A stretch of 64,000 nucleotides of DNA from Marchantia polymorpha subsp. ruderalis (GCA_037833965.1 AP031353.1:19408501-19472500); one strand, 5' to 3'; numbered from the stretch's first letter, positions 13,264 through 27,236 are shown. Notes: generated by a model not told the origin, from the letters alone. A program made the numbers and translations.

Positions 13264-13515
13264 CTATGCCTTGCCAATGCCACATGCTCCGCCAATCCTG
13301 GACGCCCTGCCCAGCCCAGCGCAGCGTTCTTGCGTGACGAGGCGGAAATGCTGTATGTTGCAGGTTGGCTTCAGAATTCCATCAGTGCGAACACAATCCC
13401 TTCCTCTATTTCTCGGGCCTTGTCCTCCACCTACGGCCGCTGCTTCAGCAAAGAGCAGCAGCAGCAAAGCTCCGAGCTGTAGGAAGGCAATAGCATAGTT
13501 GAGTAAGGTGTGCAT
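13264..13515 (-). CDS. Candidate small secreted cysteine-containing peptide, 83 residues
   Basis: I do not recognise this as a known family. Starting at the ATG at 13515, the first 27 or so residues look like a signal peptide: MHTLLNYAIAFLQ, then a leucine core (LGALLLLLF), then AEAAA, a good signal-peptidase site. The predicted mature part, about 55 residues, is Gly/Arg-rich and has four cysteines (DCV, TCN, RCA, ACG). An in-frame upstream ATG at 13587 would add 24 residues and hide the signal peptide, so the inner start is preferred. On this strand the DNA upstream (13.96-14.45 kb) is purine-rich, as the leaders of the two confident large genes are, which weakly supports a - strand transcript. 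Against it: the frame is short, lies in GC-rich DNA where chance frames are common, and has no family match. An intron could also truncate or extend it. Confidence 0.27.
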   Translation of the reverse strand: MHTLLNYAIAFLQLGALLLLLFAEAAAVGGGQGPRNRGRDCVRTDGILKPTCNIQHFRLVTQERCAGLGRASRIGGACGIGKA

Positions 13516-13959
13516 TGATAGATAAATTACTGTGGACCCACTATGGGCTAGCGAGAAGAAAGTCGATGGATGCCCCTGCTTGCTCATGAATCAAGCAGCG
13601 GATTCGTCCTTCCGAAAAATACGCGAAATGCTCTGCTGAGTCTTCAATCTCCGACAATAAATTCCATCCCATACCATCGTAAAGGCAGGCAAAGCAGGCA
13701 TGGGGAGGCTATGGCAACGGCAGCACTTGAGGATGGGAAGTGGAGGATGAAGTGGACCAATTCTTCACAAGACTGCCCAGTCAGTCCCCGGTTTCGAAAG
13801 GTCAGATGTGCCTCCCGCCAGGACCTCGCCTACAAGCATTTCCCACTGCTGGCTGGACCGACTGCCGACTGGATCCGACATCGCATTTAAGTCTTCGAAA
13901 CAAACAAGAGAACCTTTTCATGGGTGTAGCTGTGATATCGGATCGGAGAATGAGCAAGC

Positions 13960-14480
13960 CACAACTCTTCTCGCTCGCTCGCTCACTCACACGCACTCAC
14001 ACTAACAGGCTCTTCTCCTTTCCCTGTCCTGTCCTGGCCTGTCCTGCTCTGCTTCTTGCTCTGCGTTTCCATAGACTTGGCATATCAAGCACTCGTCCGA
14101 TCTTTCAGATCCTCTCTCACTTTCGACTCTGTCCCCTCTATCTCTCAACGGGTCGTCTCTAGACTCCGCCTCCCCTCGGCTCGCCTCACCTCACCTCACC
14201 TCACCTCACCTCACCTCACCTGATGAGGTTTGTAGCTTGCTTGGGGATGAGTGCCCGGAAACCAAATCCCACTACTCCCGTGAAACAAGGAGGAGGAAGC
14301 GAGAACATCGTTGCCCTTATTCTACCAGAATCCTCGGTCTCATCTACTTCCTCCTGGTCTCTCAAGATCTTCGAATCTCTCTCTATCTCCTTCCTTCTGG
14401 ACGTGCTTGGGGAAGAGGGCCAGTCGGCTCTGAGCAGCAGCTGCTGGAGCCATGCCATGCTCTCATATAACAAAGAAGAA
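13960..14480 (-). promoter_or_regulatory. Pyrimidine-rich tract (purine-rich on the - strand), possible leader
   Basis: The + strand is rich in CTCGCTCG, CACTCACAC, CCTGTCCTG and CTCTCTCTATCTCC runs. Read on the - strand this resembles the GA-rich leader sequence upstream of the DUF4228 and PXA-PX genes. It lies upstream of the candidate secreted peptide at 13264-13515. This is inference from composition only. Confidence 0.22.
14186..14220. repeat. (TCACC)7 pentanucleotide microsatellite
   Basis: Seven perfect tandem TCACC units end at 14220, preceded by an imperfect copy (TCGCC). Confidence 0.95.
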
Positions 14481-17400
14481 GATTTCCTTACCTACCCACT
14501 CAGCCCAAGGAGACATAAACCACTTTTCCTTGGGCCTTGGCACGATCGGAGCAGATTGACTTGCCCTACGACCTTCCAACGAATCCAACGATGCAACTGG
14601 ATCAAACCAATTCTCGAGCTAAGCACCATACCCAACCGGCTTTCTGGCTAGGCTGCTTGGAGTCACCTGATTTTGCCCTCCTACGTGTCCCCCGTGGAGA
14701 CCAGAACACGTTGGCTCTGCCTTCCCAGCACTTTCGCCGAAAGAGTTTTGTTTAATCCAAATCAATCTTTATGTGAGGACAGGTGGCTTTATTTTCGTTC
14801 GAAGAAGTGTGGTCTAGTTTATCGCCCTCACTGCGAGACACATCAAAGTAAACATGTTCTTCACAACGAAATTTCACACATGTTAGCATTCTCACTGACA
14901 CGATTGGGAGTGATAATTGCCTACTCACTCTCCCTCGCTTATGTTCTGTCAAACTTCGGACCGAGCACCACAGACAGCAGTCATCGAGGCGCACAACCAG
15001 TCACTAGCTCTCGCCACCTGGTCAACATCCAGCCCCTCGCAGCCACACCTTTCTCGCGCCTAGCCCCGCACGCAGTCAACAGGTGTCCTGAACCTGGTGA
15101 TTTTCTATGCAATATGTCACTACCCACCACGACTTCCACATCCCTGTCGTTTTACTCTCATAATTTTCCCGTTTTCGACGAAGCTGTACAACATTTGGCA
15201 TTTCGTGTTCTGTACTATTCCATCTCCCATCGGCATCGTTGATACGGGAGCACGATCAAGCTTCAGATTCATATGAAAAACACAACGCCTGCTGATGGAA
15301 TCCCGTGCCCAGCAAGGACCATGGCAGCCCGGGGGCACAAGTTTCATCCTCCCTGCTTGACACGATTTTTCGGTTACAAGATTCTCCGTCTTTTGGTTTT
15401 TTCTCCTTCTAAGTGTTGGGGGCTGCATGATCTCAAACACCTCGTCACTTGTGATCAATCACACACATAAGCACACAACGTCCTCACTTGACGGCACACT
15501 TGCTAATCCTGAAGCCGAGAGGGATCTCAAGACATGTGTGTCCGCCTTGACCTTGTTGCCAGCTTCTGAATGCTGCGCTTTAGTACATTATTCTAACTAC
15601 GTTTATTGCCTCTCGAGTAGCTGTTTGTAGACCATTTGGGGATTTTGGAACATGACTAGTTTTGTGTGCCACGGAGAATTTTCACATAAAAAATTACTTC
15701 TTGGGCTTGTCACGAGGATTAAATGTGCTCCATTCTCCCACTTCAGACTAAGGCTTATTCGCTCATTCTATTAAAAATTGTCACAAGAACCTTGGAGCTT
15801 GACGTTGTTTTTAGTCATCGAGCTTGTCACTACATGTCTCCCCAGTTTCCGAGGGCTAACTTTTGCCATGATAAGCAGAGCATATGAAGTGACTTGCATA
15901 GCAGACAAATACCGAAGCCGATCCCTCCATGACTACCGACGCATGAGCTCTTATTTTGAGGATTTTTCTATGGAATCTTCATGACAATCGTCATCCTGCC
16001 TTTCAAGCTTGCAATTCCTCCAAGCTCCCTCTCGTTGGCTGTTCGCGTTAACCTCCGCACGACGTAACACAAGTTCAAGTGCCTCTACCCATTTCATCGT
16101 GATTTACTGTTTCTTCGGAATGTTCCTCGTTTGAGCAGCATTGCAGCCGTTCTCGCACTCTTGTCTCCCGGGTGTCCCATTTGATGCGATTATTAGTCAT
16201 TAACAAAAAAGTGGTCCGGATTTACGAGACCACCACAAACTATCAAAGCAAGGGATGTGCTTGCCTCATACTAATAACCTTTTTCTTTTCCATCATCCTG
16301 ACGTCTCCTCGACAAGGAGACATTACTTATACCCATATAAAACTCGTAGATTGTGCAACTCATCTTCTCTCATCCATAAAATACGAATAAGATGGCACGG
16401 TTTCTGCTATAGGATAACATTGACTATATGGGCGGCGTTGAATGATTCAAAGCTCAATCATGACCACATTGACGTGTCTCTCAGTTCCTCTGCCTCCTCC
16501 CGCTCCCTCAGGGACGGAAAGATCCAGTTGCAATATGGTGTCTGCATTGGTACAAGAGGTACTGGAATCAAAGACCAAGTTCGGTCAAAGATCACGAACC
16601 TCAAGTTGAACAGTTCTCCAGACCATCATCTACAATATGGTACTCTGAATGCAGCGCATATCATTTCGTGTTTTTTCAGGCTTTTCATAAAACCGAAAGC
16701 ATCACCACAGGCATGCAAATGATAATCCCTGCATCTCTCAACACTCGGCGGAAATCTGTTCACTCGTTGATCGTAAATCTTTGCAATTAAGCAAGTCAGA
16801 AGCAGTAAAGGATCAACATTATTTGCTTGTGAACATATCTTGTCGGCCATAATACCGACCTTCGGCTCTGGACATGAGACATGCTTCCAATGTACTATCA
16901 GTTTATAAGAATAAATCTTTATCATTGATACACGTTTCATGACGGACACCATAATAACGTTCAAAGCTCATTCACCTGTCACGCAATCTCGTATACTATG
17001 TATGAAAGCATATATTAGATTAGCATCATATATTAGTTTAGCATCACCACCAATCAGATTCTAGATCTAGATGTAAACTTCAAAGCTTTAGAAGTCATCA
17101 CCGTGTCCGTTGGTGGTAGAATGTATAGTTCGATCCAGTAGTTCACAATTCACGACGTATTAGTAACCGTAAACTATGATCACGTTATATGTGCTTGTAA
17201 AAGAAATACGAGACGATCAAGGAGTGTTGCAATCTTGGTTTTTCTTAGTATGAAGTTTATATATTTAATTCTGCCCTTGAACTTCACATGATCGTCGGGA
17301 TCAATAGGAAAATTAAAGTACACATTTAATCAACTTTCTCAAAACACACAGATGGTTATGAAGAACCGTATGTCCTAAGGATCGTACAGTGCCAAGAGTT

Positions 17401-20179
17401 CGAAGGTCTGAACCTTCCGTTGAAAAGTTGCTTATGAGTTAAGGAACTAAACATTGCGTAAAGATCAATCATTTCATCCAGTAAAGATTCTCGGGAGAGG
17501 TTAACTATCTCTCACTTAACGTTGATTAATCCTCACCCTAATATAAAATTTTATCTAATTGGTGGAACACCCTACAGTTACTTTTGCATCTCTACTTCCT
17601 TGCATTGATCAATGAGAGAGTTGCTTATTCTAGAGTGAAGGATAACTAGCTGTTCTCTATTTCTTCTTATGTGACAAAACTACAAAATATATGTACCTAT
17701 ACAACATATGTATGAATGTATTGAAGTTGTTCTACTCGATTTACTACAACGCCGTATCCAAGCATCCATGAATACCGAGAACGGTTTACTCCTCGATGTA
17801 CACAAGCACACACTTCAGTTTGAAATGGACCTAATGCCAATAGCTTGCACACTCTATATAACAACAAACTTAATTTTAGCAAATATTCACTAGAAAAGAT
17901 CAAGAGTATATAGACTTACTAATAAGGTAATTATGCTTAGGATCAGCAAATAGAACAAGTATTGCAATCAACTATTGCTTGCATTCTAAAGTTAAAGTAA
18001 AAGAACATATGACTAAAGGACAGATTTTGATATGATGTTCCATGAATAAGAGTTTTAGAAGTTTATCATGTGAGCTTGTAACTATCATGTAGATATCTAA
18101 TTATGAAAAATTATGGTTTATTAATGTAGAATATTTATCTCAATATAGCATCATTTTTTAAATTGGGTATGACTAGTTGGTCATAATCTGTAATTGGTCA
18201 TCCGAATGAATAGAGCTTTGTGATTGGTCAGAGCTATCCTATGTTTAATAGAGCTCCGTGATGTAGTTTTCGTGGCACAGAGAAAGGGGGAAGAAATAGT
18301 GCACATCAACCTAGTGTGAGATATAATTGATCCAAATTGAAGTATAACTAGCCACTTTTTTTAAATTTTATATTTACATTTATATTGTACGTATGAATAT
18401 TTAAAGATTCAAATTTTTAATGTTCCTTGTAAAAAACTTTATTTTCCAAAGAGATGGTTCTGTATCTACCAAGTCTTCTTATTTTATACTCGATCTAATT
18501 GTTATTGAGTATATAGTTTATTGAATATTTTTCAATATTAAATATTTGAAAATTAATATTTAAGATATTATTCAATCTAGATTTTGAACCATTTATACAC
18601 ATTTTCTTTCGGATGATCTATTCAAAGAGTATAAAGCTTGAAAAGTCGTAATATTTATATTGCTCTTCTAAGGCTATGTTAATATGTTCTGGGTTGGTTA
18701 TAACACATTGATGTAGTCGTTCAAGGACGAATTGTAAATCAACAACAAATATCACTTATTGACAAGATTTTCATGCCATTTGTGTAGGGTTAAGGACAGC
18801 ATTATATATTAATCTTTTCTTCCTTGCAATGTGACAAACATCATGTCAAACAGCGGATTCAATGATGTAGGGAAATGCTCAAATCTAAATCTAGTGCTCA
18901 TTATATTCCTATCCACCTCCCATCATTGTCATCTGTATTGTTCCTCATCTTTTGTGTGCGTTCCAATGGCTGCGCCTGAAGATCTCCGAGATCTTGTGGT
19001 CTCCACAGATCCTCACTCAGTAACTTTTGCCGTGATTCGTAACTTCATCATGTTCAAGACCTTACGTTACCCAAAACATGACCGGAACGAATGCTATTAC
19101 ATTGGATATCAAATTTACGTCGGGGGATGATCATGGTGGATGACTTATTGAAAAAGTTTACAAGTTGTCATTATTTTTTCATCCAAGCTCTCATACATAA
19201 ATCCATGGTCATCATTTTGCAAATATCGAATGATGTGAATTTACGATTACTCACTTGAAGATCGTTGCACTCTAACCGTGAATATTTGCAATTTCTGTGT
19301 ATCCATCATTTTGGTGTACTACATGAGTTCAAACAGTACTATAATAGCTTCATCATAAACATATGCAGAGAGAAGACAAAATTTCGCAAGGCTCTGTTCC
19401 CAAACTGAATAGGTGTTGGAGTCTACCGTGACTACTGTAACGCATGTATCCTTAAGCGCAGTATCTACAGATTTGTCATCCAGCCATCATCAGAGAGTCA
19501 CGGAAATGAATATCAGCATTTATCAAAAGTCTTTACACCACAAGTGTTGTACAAATTCTCCAACAATTTTCAACATTCCATAATTCCCTTGTGATGGATA
19601 TACTTGAGTTTCTTCATCATGACCACAGACTTTGAATCTTCGTCGACTACTTATTGTACTTAGTGGCACCACCAGCATGCGACCTTTTCTCAGCTTTTTC
19701 AGAGTGAAATATATTCTGTGAATTATAGTCAGTGACTGAATACTCGAGAACGGAATTCCCAGAAGTAACAGGAAGACCCTCAAGTTTCGAAGCTCATATT
19801 AGTACTCTTGCAGTCCCAGACAATCCCCGCTTTTGTTTCATCACCTACATGCATTGAATATATCCGATGCTTCGATGTCATCGAAGTTGAGTTGACACAG
19901 AGAAGCTTGTGTAGGAAGAAAAGCTTATCTCACTCTATGTTTTCCTTGATTAGATAAGAAATGAAAATTGATGACGGGAGTAATCAAGTGAGTTAAGTAC
20001 ATAAGAGGACCGGCTTTTTGTAAATCATGTGTTAAAAAAATGAATCGATTTTTCGAGAAATATGACTAGCGCATACTGAATTTGCTCATCGTGCCAATCC
20101 GATCCCAATGGTAGATGATCATTTTACAAGGATAACACAGGTTTGCATTTCTTTTCTCAACTGTTTAGTTACCTTTATC
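14481..20179. other. No recognisable gene
   Basis: GC content falls from left to right, and beyond about 17 kb the sequence is AT-rich. Open frames are short, overlapping and without recognisable motifs, including those at 14673-15242, 15120-15458, 16255-16722 and 18831-19130. Apart from a small duplication at 17.0 kb nothing ordered was seen. Confidence 0.5.
17008..17046. repeat. Small AT-rich tandem duplication
   Basis: Two near-identical units of 15-18 bp (GCATATATTAGATTA and GCATCATATATTAGTTTA) are followed by the start of a third (GCATCA). Confidence 0.7.
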
Positions 20180-20250
20180 GGCGGGAGTTGGATTCAAACT
20201 TACAGCATTTTGATTAAGAGCCTGACGACTTACCAATTAATCTATCCCGC
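20180..20250 (-). pseudogene. Degraded tRNA-Lys(CUU)-like sequence
   Basis: On the - strand a 71-nt segment keeps a tRNA outline. A GCGGGAT 5' acceptor strand pairs with CTCCCGC for six of seven positions. There is an A-box-like D arm (TAGATTAATTGGTAAGTC) and a B-box-like T arm (GTTTGAATCC). GGCTCTTAA matches the anticodon arm of tRNA-Lys with anticodon CUU. The anticodon stem is broken at two or more pairs and the T stem is weak, so a working tRNA is unlikely. It could be a decayed tRNA gene or the head of a tRNA-derived SINE; I saw no SINE body or poly-A tail. Confidence 0.4.
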
Positions 20251-23200
20251 GAACAGCTTTCAAGAACAGAAATATATTTTTGTTGCATTGTGGTGTGGTG
20301 AATTTTTTTGTTTCTTACGTGGGAACCATCACTTATGGAGGATGTGCTCATAAGTTTATTGAGTGCTAGTTGAGGTAGGTGAAGTATCGATCAAGAGAAG
20401 AGGATGCAAAATTTATTATAGAAGACGCTCACTAAGCCATTTCATATTACCTACTCCAGGATCAACGGACGAAATGGCGGATGGACATCGACACGAGGTT
20501 ACTTCTCATCTTCTAGATTATCTGGCTTCCACACAATGCAGTGGGTGCGCCAAAGTCATCGATCTGACTTTGTAATTACAAACTACGTCCAGACTATGGT
20601 CCTAGCTAAATCCTCTAAGAAGAGGAATAGAAACGGGATCGGAATAAAGTGAATGAAATAAACAAGTACAACTGGAACGATGAGGACGTAAACAAGAACA
20701 CAATTAATAAACAAGTAAAACTCGTATGTACTGAACCTAAAATTACCGATAGACACAATTTGGCAAGTACAGTAGGTGTTTAAGAATACACCGAAGTCTA
20801 GAGCGGAATGTTTGGCCGATGAAACAACTAAATCAGTTTACACTTCAAACTGACCCAATCGTGATAGACCATCTCCCGCGGCTAAATACAACTTTAAATT
20901 GCACCCACGTAGAGGGAATTAGACGTCAGGAATATGTTTTATTCGAACCTTTAGTATGTCTAATGTAGGAGGTCTCCCTCGTCAATGTCGAGGAAAATTA
21001 TATTTTGAAAGAAATTAAGAGATAGCGGAGATTTAGCACTCCGAGCAATAATTAGTAAGTGAAGAATATAGTTTGGTTGCTTCCAGCTATAGCAAAAGAG
21101 GAGATCGTCTCATACCATCTCTAAATGGTAGGGAAAAATGAAAACCCTTATTGTTGCTAATATTTGAGAAGTAATTTGCATAATCCCACTGAAGATATTT
21201 GAGAAGAGGAACATTATGATCTAATGGAAGGAGATTGTGATAAGTTACAATGTATTTACAATTTAAATAGAATGCAGAAAGTAACTGGCTGATTCTCTAC
21301 TTTCATCATAAAAGCCGCTTGAGGTTGCGACATTAGCCAACATTCCCTTGAGTTCGTAGCAAGGCCGAGGAGACTCTGTCAATGAACAGTATAGCAACAA
21401 GTATTTTCTTTAAATACAGTCAAGCGCAGGAGGTGATCTTGTTTGACTTGAATATGAAAAATTTTGACATAAATGCAAAGGGGGCCAACACATCAAGCAA
21501 AAAGGATGCGAAGACATAAATGTTGAGGGACATAAATGCCAATGGGCTGCTTCTACAGACAACGTAAATGCACATGGCTTGCTCCTAGAGACAACAGAAT
21601 TAATTTTTGTACATGCTATGATTCATTACTAACTCGTGCGTGTTGTTTACATAAAACTAATCTTCGTAGCTTCAAAATTCCATAATAGCCCATCCTGCAC
21701 TGGCACAACGTTTTGGCCTTTCTTCATTCATCGGATTCCACTGTGACAGCCTATAAGATCTCAACCCTTTCGGGGCACTACATGTGATTTACGCTCCTGG
21801 GAAGAAGACAAGTTTGGGAAAGAGGAGCTTGCCTTAACCCCACTTATGTTTAGAACTGTTGTCTCCTCTTTTATTGATATCTTCATAAGTGTTAAGTTTT
21901 TCAAAAATGAACAACATTCATGTGCGAAATATCCTAACTTGACATACCTTAGCAGGCCATTTTTACGTCATAATTCTACTGACGTTCGAAGTTCGAATTA
22001 AGTTGCAAGCATTTGTGAGAATTTTCATTTTTAAATCTTCTCTTCTTATATGTTAAGTTTTAAGATGACGAGTAACACTCATGTGACATTGTAGCACATG
22101 AGTCATGTGCAGGCCTCTGCTAACTTGGCATTTGCCAAATTTGTCATAACTTAGTCTATTATGGCATCAGCCAATTTTTATTTATGACACTAATTTTAAT
22201 TTGCTTGAATTGCTTATAATGTATGCTTACTAGAGTGACAATATAATTATGGAAGATATATACTCATCTTTCTCTTAGGTAATCATGGAGAAATCACCCT
22301 CCACACACATAGTTTCAGGATACACGGTTTGGAAAATCTAAGTTCAAAAGTAATCCATGTTTCATCAAATTCCACGAATTCTGGCATTTGATCCACTGGT
22401 TTGCAGAGTATCTCTTCTCTTTCTCATTCTATCAATGAATACATTCTCAATTTTGGGATCAAATAGAAGGCAGTAGAATTGTGTCAACTATGTTTACATT
22501 ATTATCCAAACACAATGGATCATAGGACGCAACAAAATGAGTAGGATAGTATTCAAAGAAAGTTCGTTTGACGTGTAATTACAGAGCATGATATTCACTC
22601 CATATTTGCTTTAAAGTGTTGACTTTCAAGATGTTTTGATTCCAGCTCTAGTCAATGTGGAACGTTAAAGTATTTTGTGATTCTAGCCGGACCTTCGCTT
22701 CATGTCGATTTTTTTTTTTTCATGCTCATACTTGGCAAAAAGCTACAAAAACCCGATGTAACGACACCATACGTGAAGATCTTCAGCCCATAGTCAAGTA
22801 TGTGAGAGAGAGAGATCACATGGCGTTCTACATTCTTTGAAGACATTTCATCAACGTCAACAGCGAAGAAGAGAGAACAAAAACGTTTTAATAGTGAACA
22901 AGAACGAAAGGAGACTTGGACTTCCATTCTTATTCACGCCAAAATTATTTATGACAAATATGGCATAGCACCCCCAAATGCCATATTTGAAGAGTCCTGG
23001 TCATGTGCTACAATCCAAAGCTTAACCAGCTCTATTAGGCTTTATTGACGAATTACTGCACTCTCATCCAAGAAGACTCATTAAATACGTGAACCTTCCG
23101 AGAATATAGTTGTAAAATTTTAGTAGGTCCTAGTGCGGACACAGAATGTACATTCAACGTCCTTCTTAAGTGCGTCTTTGTCCACTTAACACGATACGGA

Positions 23201-26200
23201 CAAATTTAATGCAAGGATGTCCATGTCCAAGCAAGAACCTTATCTTGTGAATGTCACCTGTTCTTGGTCCCTTCATGTCTTGACACTCATTAAGAGGGCA
23301 ATGTATCACGACTCACTAGTGCTTTGATGTTCTCTGTTCCTCGACAAGACAGACTGCTTTCGATAGCTGATCGGCTCACAAATCAAATCACGGTTCAGGG
23401 TTCTTTTTCGAGGGCTTAGTTCTTTGTCCCTTGGTGACAACGAGGTCAAGAACTTCTTAGAGTAGCATCTGCAGAAGATTACTTCATTTTAGTGGCACCA
23501 CGTGTCAGGCACCAACTCCAAGCGGTTGCTTAGAGTCAGAAGTGGCATCTTTTATCCGGTCCTCGTACTTCAAAAGTCTCCAAACCGAGTCTCTCATTCT
23601 GAATGCAGATGGGACCTCCTAAATTACATAACGCTTCTGAAACTAGTACAGATGTGAATCTCATCTGTTTGACTTTCACACCCGATCTTGAGTTTCTCTC
23701 ACTCATTTCTGGGAGACAAACTACGAATATTATTTGATGAGAATCTCATCAAGACTGCCCTCTGCAATTTTATTGATGTTCAGGTTGAGGCTTCATGACA
23801 GAAGCCTCCAAACTTCTAGTGCGTGGTCAGACTCTCAGTGGGTCCGTCAAATAATTACGTTCAAGGGACTCTTGAAATTTTCCCAACCACCAGAACTGGT
23901 CGCATGAGAACCAGAGTAGAACTTCGAAATCGCCAGGAAGATCGATAATTAGTAAGAACGCGTGATTTCTGCGAAATTTAGAGTAGGTTTGAAACTTATT
24001 CAGATGCTCAATCGTCAAGATGGAGCCAAAATTATTCATCGACATTTGTACATAACAATGATTTGCCAGGCTTCCTAGTCGAATCAAAAAGTGTTGAAGG
24101 ACTGGTGATTACTCTGTCCTGTGAAAAAATTGAAATTCGGTCAGTTATGTTGGTCAAAATATGAATTTAGAACCAAAGCAATGGAAGTTGCTTTAGATTT
24201 GTTAGATTTAAGCATATATCAGAAACAAACGACAAAAGTCTAGATCGACCTGACTGTTAAGAATATAGATAGAGCATGTGTCTAAAATTCAAGTGAAGGT
24301 AGAATCTGAACTTGAAATTGCAGCGATTAGGGGACGGTGGAAAACCGCGGAACGAGACACTCTCAAGAATGATTCAGTCATGAACATATGTAAAGAGAGA
24401 CCTCCAACGGTTACACCATGTTCGAGGCAGGACTCCCAACTGGACTGTCATTGAAACCTCAAGCCAGGATGAAAAGAGTCTATATACACAACGAGAAGAA
24501 CTTTGCTTGACGATAATTTTCGCTGAAAATTTCAGAAAGTAGCATGAATCCGACATCCGAAATGTTTACTACGGGAAATTTTGAAACGAGATTTGAAATT
24601 ATTCTCAGATTGAAGTCGGATATGATTGATTGATCTGAGAATTTTTCGCTCCAATCTCTTAAGCTCAGATTGTTGGCTGTTCGAAACCCACTGTTTACAA
24701 TTAAACCAGACACTATTTTTTGGAGGCTCCAACTCAACCTCGACAGAAGAGCAATTTTTTTTTCCTGATGTAGAAGTTTTTGATTGTGCAACTTGAATAA
24801 GTGAAACTTCCAAATCTAAGTCTCAACACCACAGATTTTTATACATTTATTTTAAATATGATGCAATCTTTTAAACCCTCTGGGTTTGACTTTGAAATCT
24901 TTTTTACTTTTCTGTACATAGGATTACTGATGAAGAACAATGTTACAATAGCACGCCTCGACTGTCGGTAGTTTCTCACAACTGGCCAGAGAGAAGATTG
25001 TTCTGATCCTCAGTAGTTAAATGAAATTTCTTGGACAGATCTGCACAAACCCTACAATGTGATTGCCAACATCTATATTTCATTGTGACCATATCAGACA
25101 GCTGTATAATCAGAAACTGAGAAGAGAGCATCGTCGGTTAATAGAGCATGCTTGCAGTCGTACGTCATTCCGAGCAATTTAGCCATGTGCTCACTCAGAT
25201 CCTCGTTTCGAATGTAGCTCCGAGTCTTTACCTCATCGAAGATCTAAATTTCGTCGTTGAGTCCTGTGCATGTGCTGTCGTTCAAACTTGTCGGAGTGAA
25301 ATTCTTACCGAAATTCTCTAGAACCGCCGTAAATTCTGTGAGTGAATTTTGACTGAATTTTACCACTCGGATCATTTCCAACTGAATGTTAGACTGATGT
25401 CTATTCCTGTCCAACGGCGTGCACAGTACATTTGAATGGAGACTGCGAGTATGGTGCACGTGCAGTCAACGTATGTTCGAATTACGCATACCCGGCTGGG
25501 ATTATATATGCTCCGGAAAAAGGCTATCGGTACTTACCTCGTGAATCTTTAATAAACAGGTCTTAGACTCGCGTCGGTGATAAGTCGTGGAGTTGGATTC
25601 TGCTTTGAGCTATTTCCGAATGACCAGTTTCGTCGGTGCTTTTCAAATCGGCGGAGCAATTCTATCTGCATCAGATGAGCAGACCGACAGCGTAGAATGC
25701 CAAGCAGCAAGAAATTGCAGCTTTCTTTAGATTCCTACATGCGTTCCGGTCTCGTTCTTCTCGCCCAAAAAGATGTCTTCAAACCGACAACGAGAAAGTC
25801 TAATGAGCAGAGGTTCCTCACTGAGCCGGGGCCATTGGTCCCAGTATGAATATTCCATTTTTGAATAAACGAAAGGAACTTTTCATGAAACCGACAGGCG
25901 CTGCAGCAGCTTCGCCATTGGCACGTCCTTACTTTTCGAGAGATTTGGCGGATGGAACATCAGCCTGTTCCATCTACAAAGATGGGGTATTCAGACTTGG
26001 GCTGCTGCCTCGGCTCGAGGAATCTCAAAAAGTCGAAGTCCAGCTGGAGCACCCCCAAAACTACTGGGAGCCGAAACGTGCACTCCTCCTTACTCAGATC
26101 CCACCATGCATTGAGAGGCAAAATCCAGCCGTGGACCATGAGAACCCTATGTCCATTACCTGCTCGCTCACATCCACTTTTTCACAAACATTGGCGCATC

Positions 26201-27097
26201 ACCTCAATGGCATTCACTGATTGGCTGCAGGTAGAAGACTTCGATGTATTATGGCTCAGAAAGTCGAGCTAAAATCCAGCGATCGCATGCATGGGGTCAG
26301 CATGTGGGAAGAAGCAAGCGTTGGAGTCGGTCAATACGGATGGAGCTGAAGAAAGTATTCTGGGCACCACCACCACCCATCTCCGCCGAAGAAAAATGGA
26401 ATGTTCAAAACGATCATACTGATGAAGATCCCTCATCCACATTTCAATAAGTACAACAGTCGCCGACATGATTCGCACACAGCCGTTGACGTTCCTTGGA
26501 GTCGTTGTTTAATCGTACAATGCCGAAGGCCACAATTTATTCCGGACATCTTCACCTTTTCTAGATATTAATTCTCTGGTTGATGAATTTCACCCACAAG
26601 ACCATCGATTTTCTTCCTGAGTACGTCGGTCAGTAATTCCCGGATGAGACGTAATTTCCGTACTTTCTTTCGGTTACTCTCGAATCTCTCTTTCAAGCTT
26701 ACAGTCCTTCGAAGAGAATTATAGCTCAACTCTTCTAACCATGCATTTCAAGGAGCTGAGAAGCTTCAAATCTTACAATCACCTCCAGCACAATAGTAGC
26801 AGACTTTTGCCCTGAGCTGGTTTCCGTAAGAACACCAAAGTCGTCATAGACTTGTCCTAAGGTTCGCAATCATTGCAACTTTTTCTGAGTCTCATACAAA
26901 TTCCGGTTAGCTTCCAGAGATTTTATTTATCAAAACCCTCGACACGTGCATGCAGCTGACCTAGTGCACATCGCAGTGTGTCAGCCTACAAGCTGCGCAC
27001 ACAATGTTCAGGCTCAGTGATCCCGCCCACAATGGCAGAGTTCAAAAGTTATGAGTACCTCGTCCCCACACACTCCAGGCAAAATCCAAAGTCGTCG
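20251..27097. other. No recognisable gene
   Basis: This is moderately AT-rich DNA. Frames such as 23827-24087, 24480-24813 and 25846-26272 carry no recognisable domain and are mutually overlapping. A T-run lies near 22,710. No tandem array, terminal repeat or transposon protein motif was seen. Confidence 0.5.
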
Positions 27098-27101
27098 AAA
27101 A
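27098..27101 (-). terminator. RNA polymerase III terminator of tRNA-Ala
   Basis: TTTT on the - strand begins five bases beyond the tRNA 3' end, the usual position and form of a Pol III stop. Confidence 0.8.
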
Positions 27102-27105
27102 GATG

Positions 27106-27178
27106 TGGAGATGCGGGGACTCGAACTCCGTGCCTCTCGCATGCGAAGCGAGCGCTCTACCAGGTGAGCTACATCCCC
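27106..27178 (-). tRNA. tRNA-Ala (anticodon CGC)
   Basis: This 73-nt cloverleaf decodes GCG. The acceptor stem (GGGGATG with CATCTCC) carries the G3:U70 wobble pair that identifies alanine tRNAs, and the discriminator base is A. The A box (TAGCTCACCTGGTAGAGC) and B box (GTTCGAGTCC) are present. The anticodon stem CTCGC/GCGAG is perfect around the loop TTCGCAT, with the anticodon at 27143-27145. The T stem has one A-C mismatch, probably tolerated. There is no intron and CCA is not encoded, as expected for a nuclear gene. On the coding strand the upstream flank has CACAA just before the first base and an AT-rich TATA-like stretch about 25-40 bases upstream, both typical of plant tRNA genes. A T4 terminator follows. 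Confidence 0.95.
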
Positions 27179-27236
27179 TTGTGATATTTTCATATGAGAG
27201 TGACAATATAAATAAAAAAAACTTTTTGGAAAGTAT

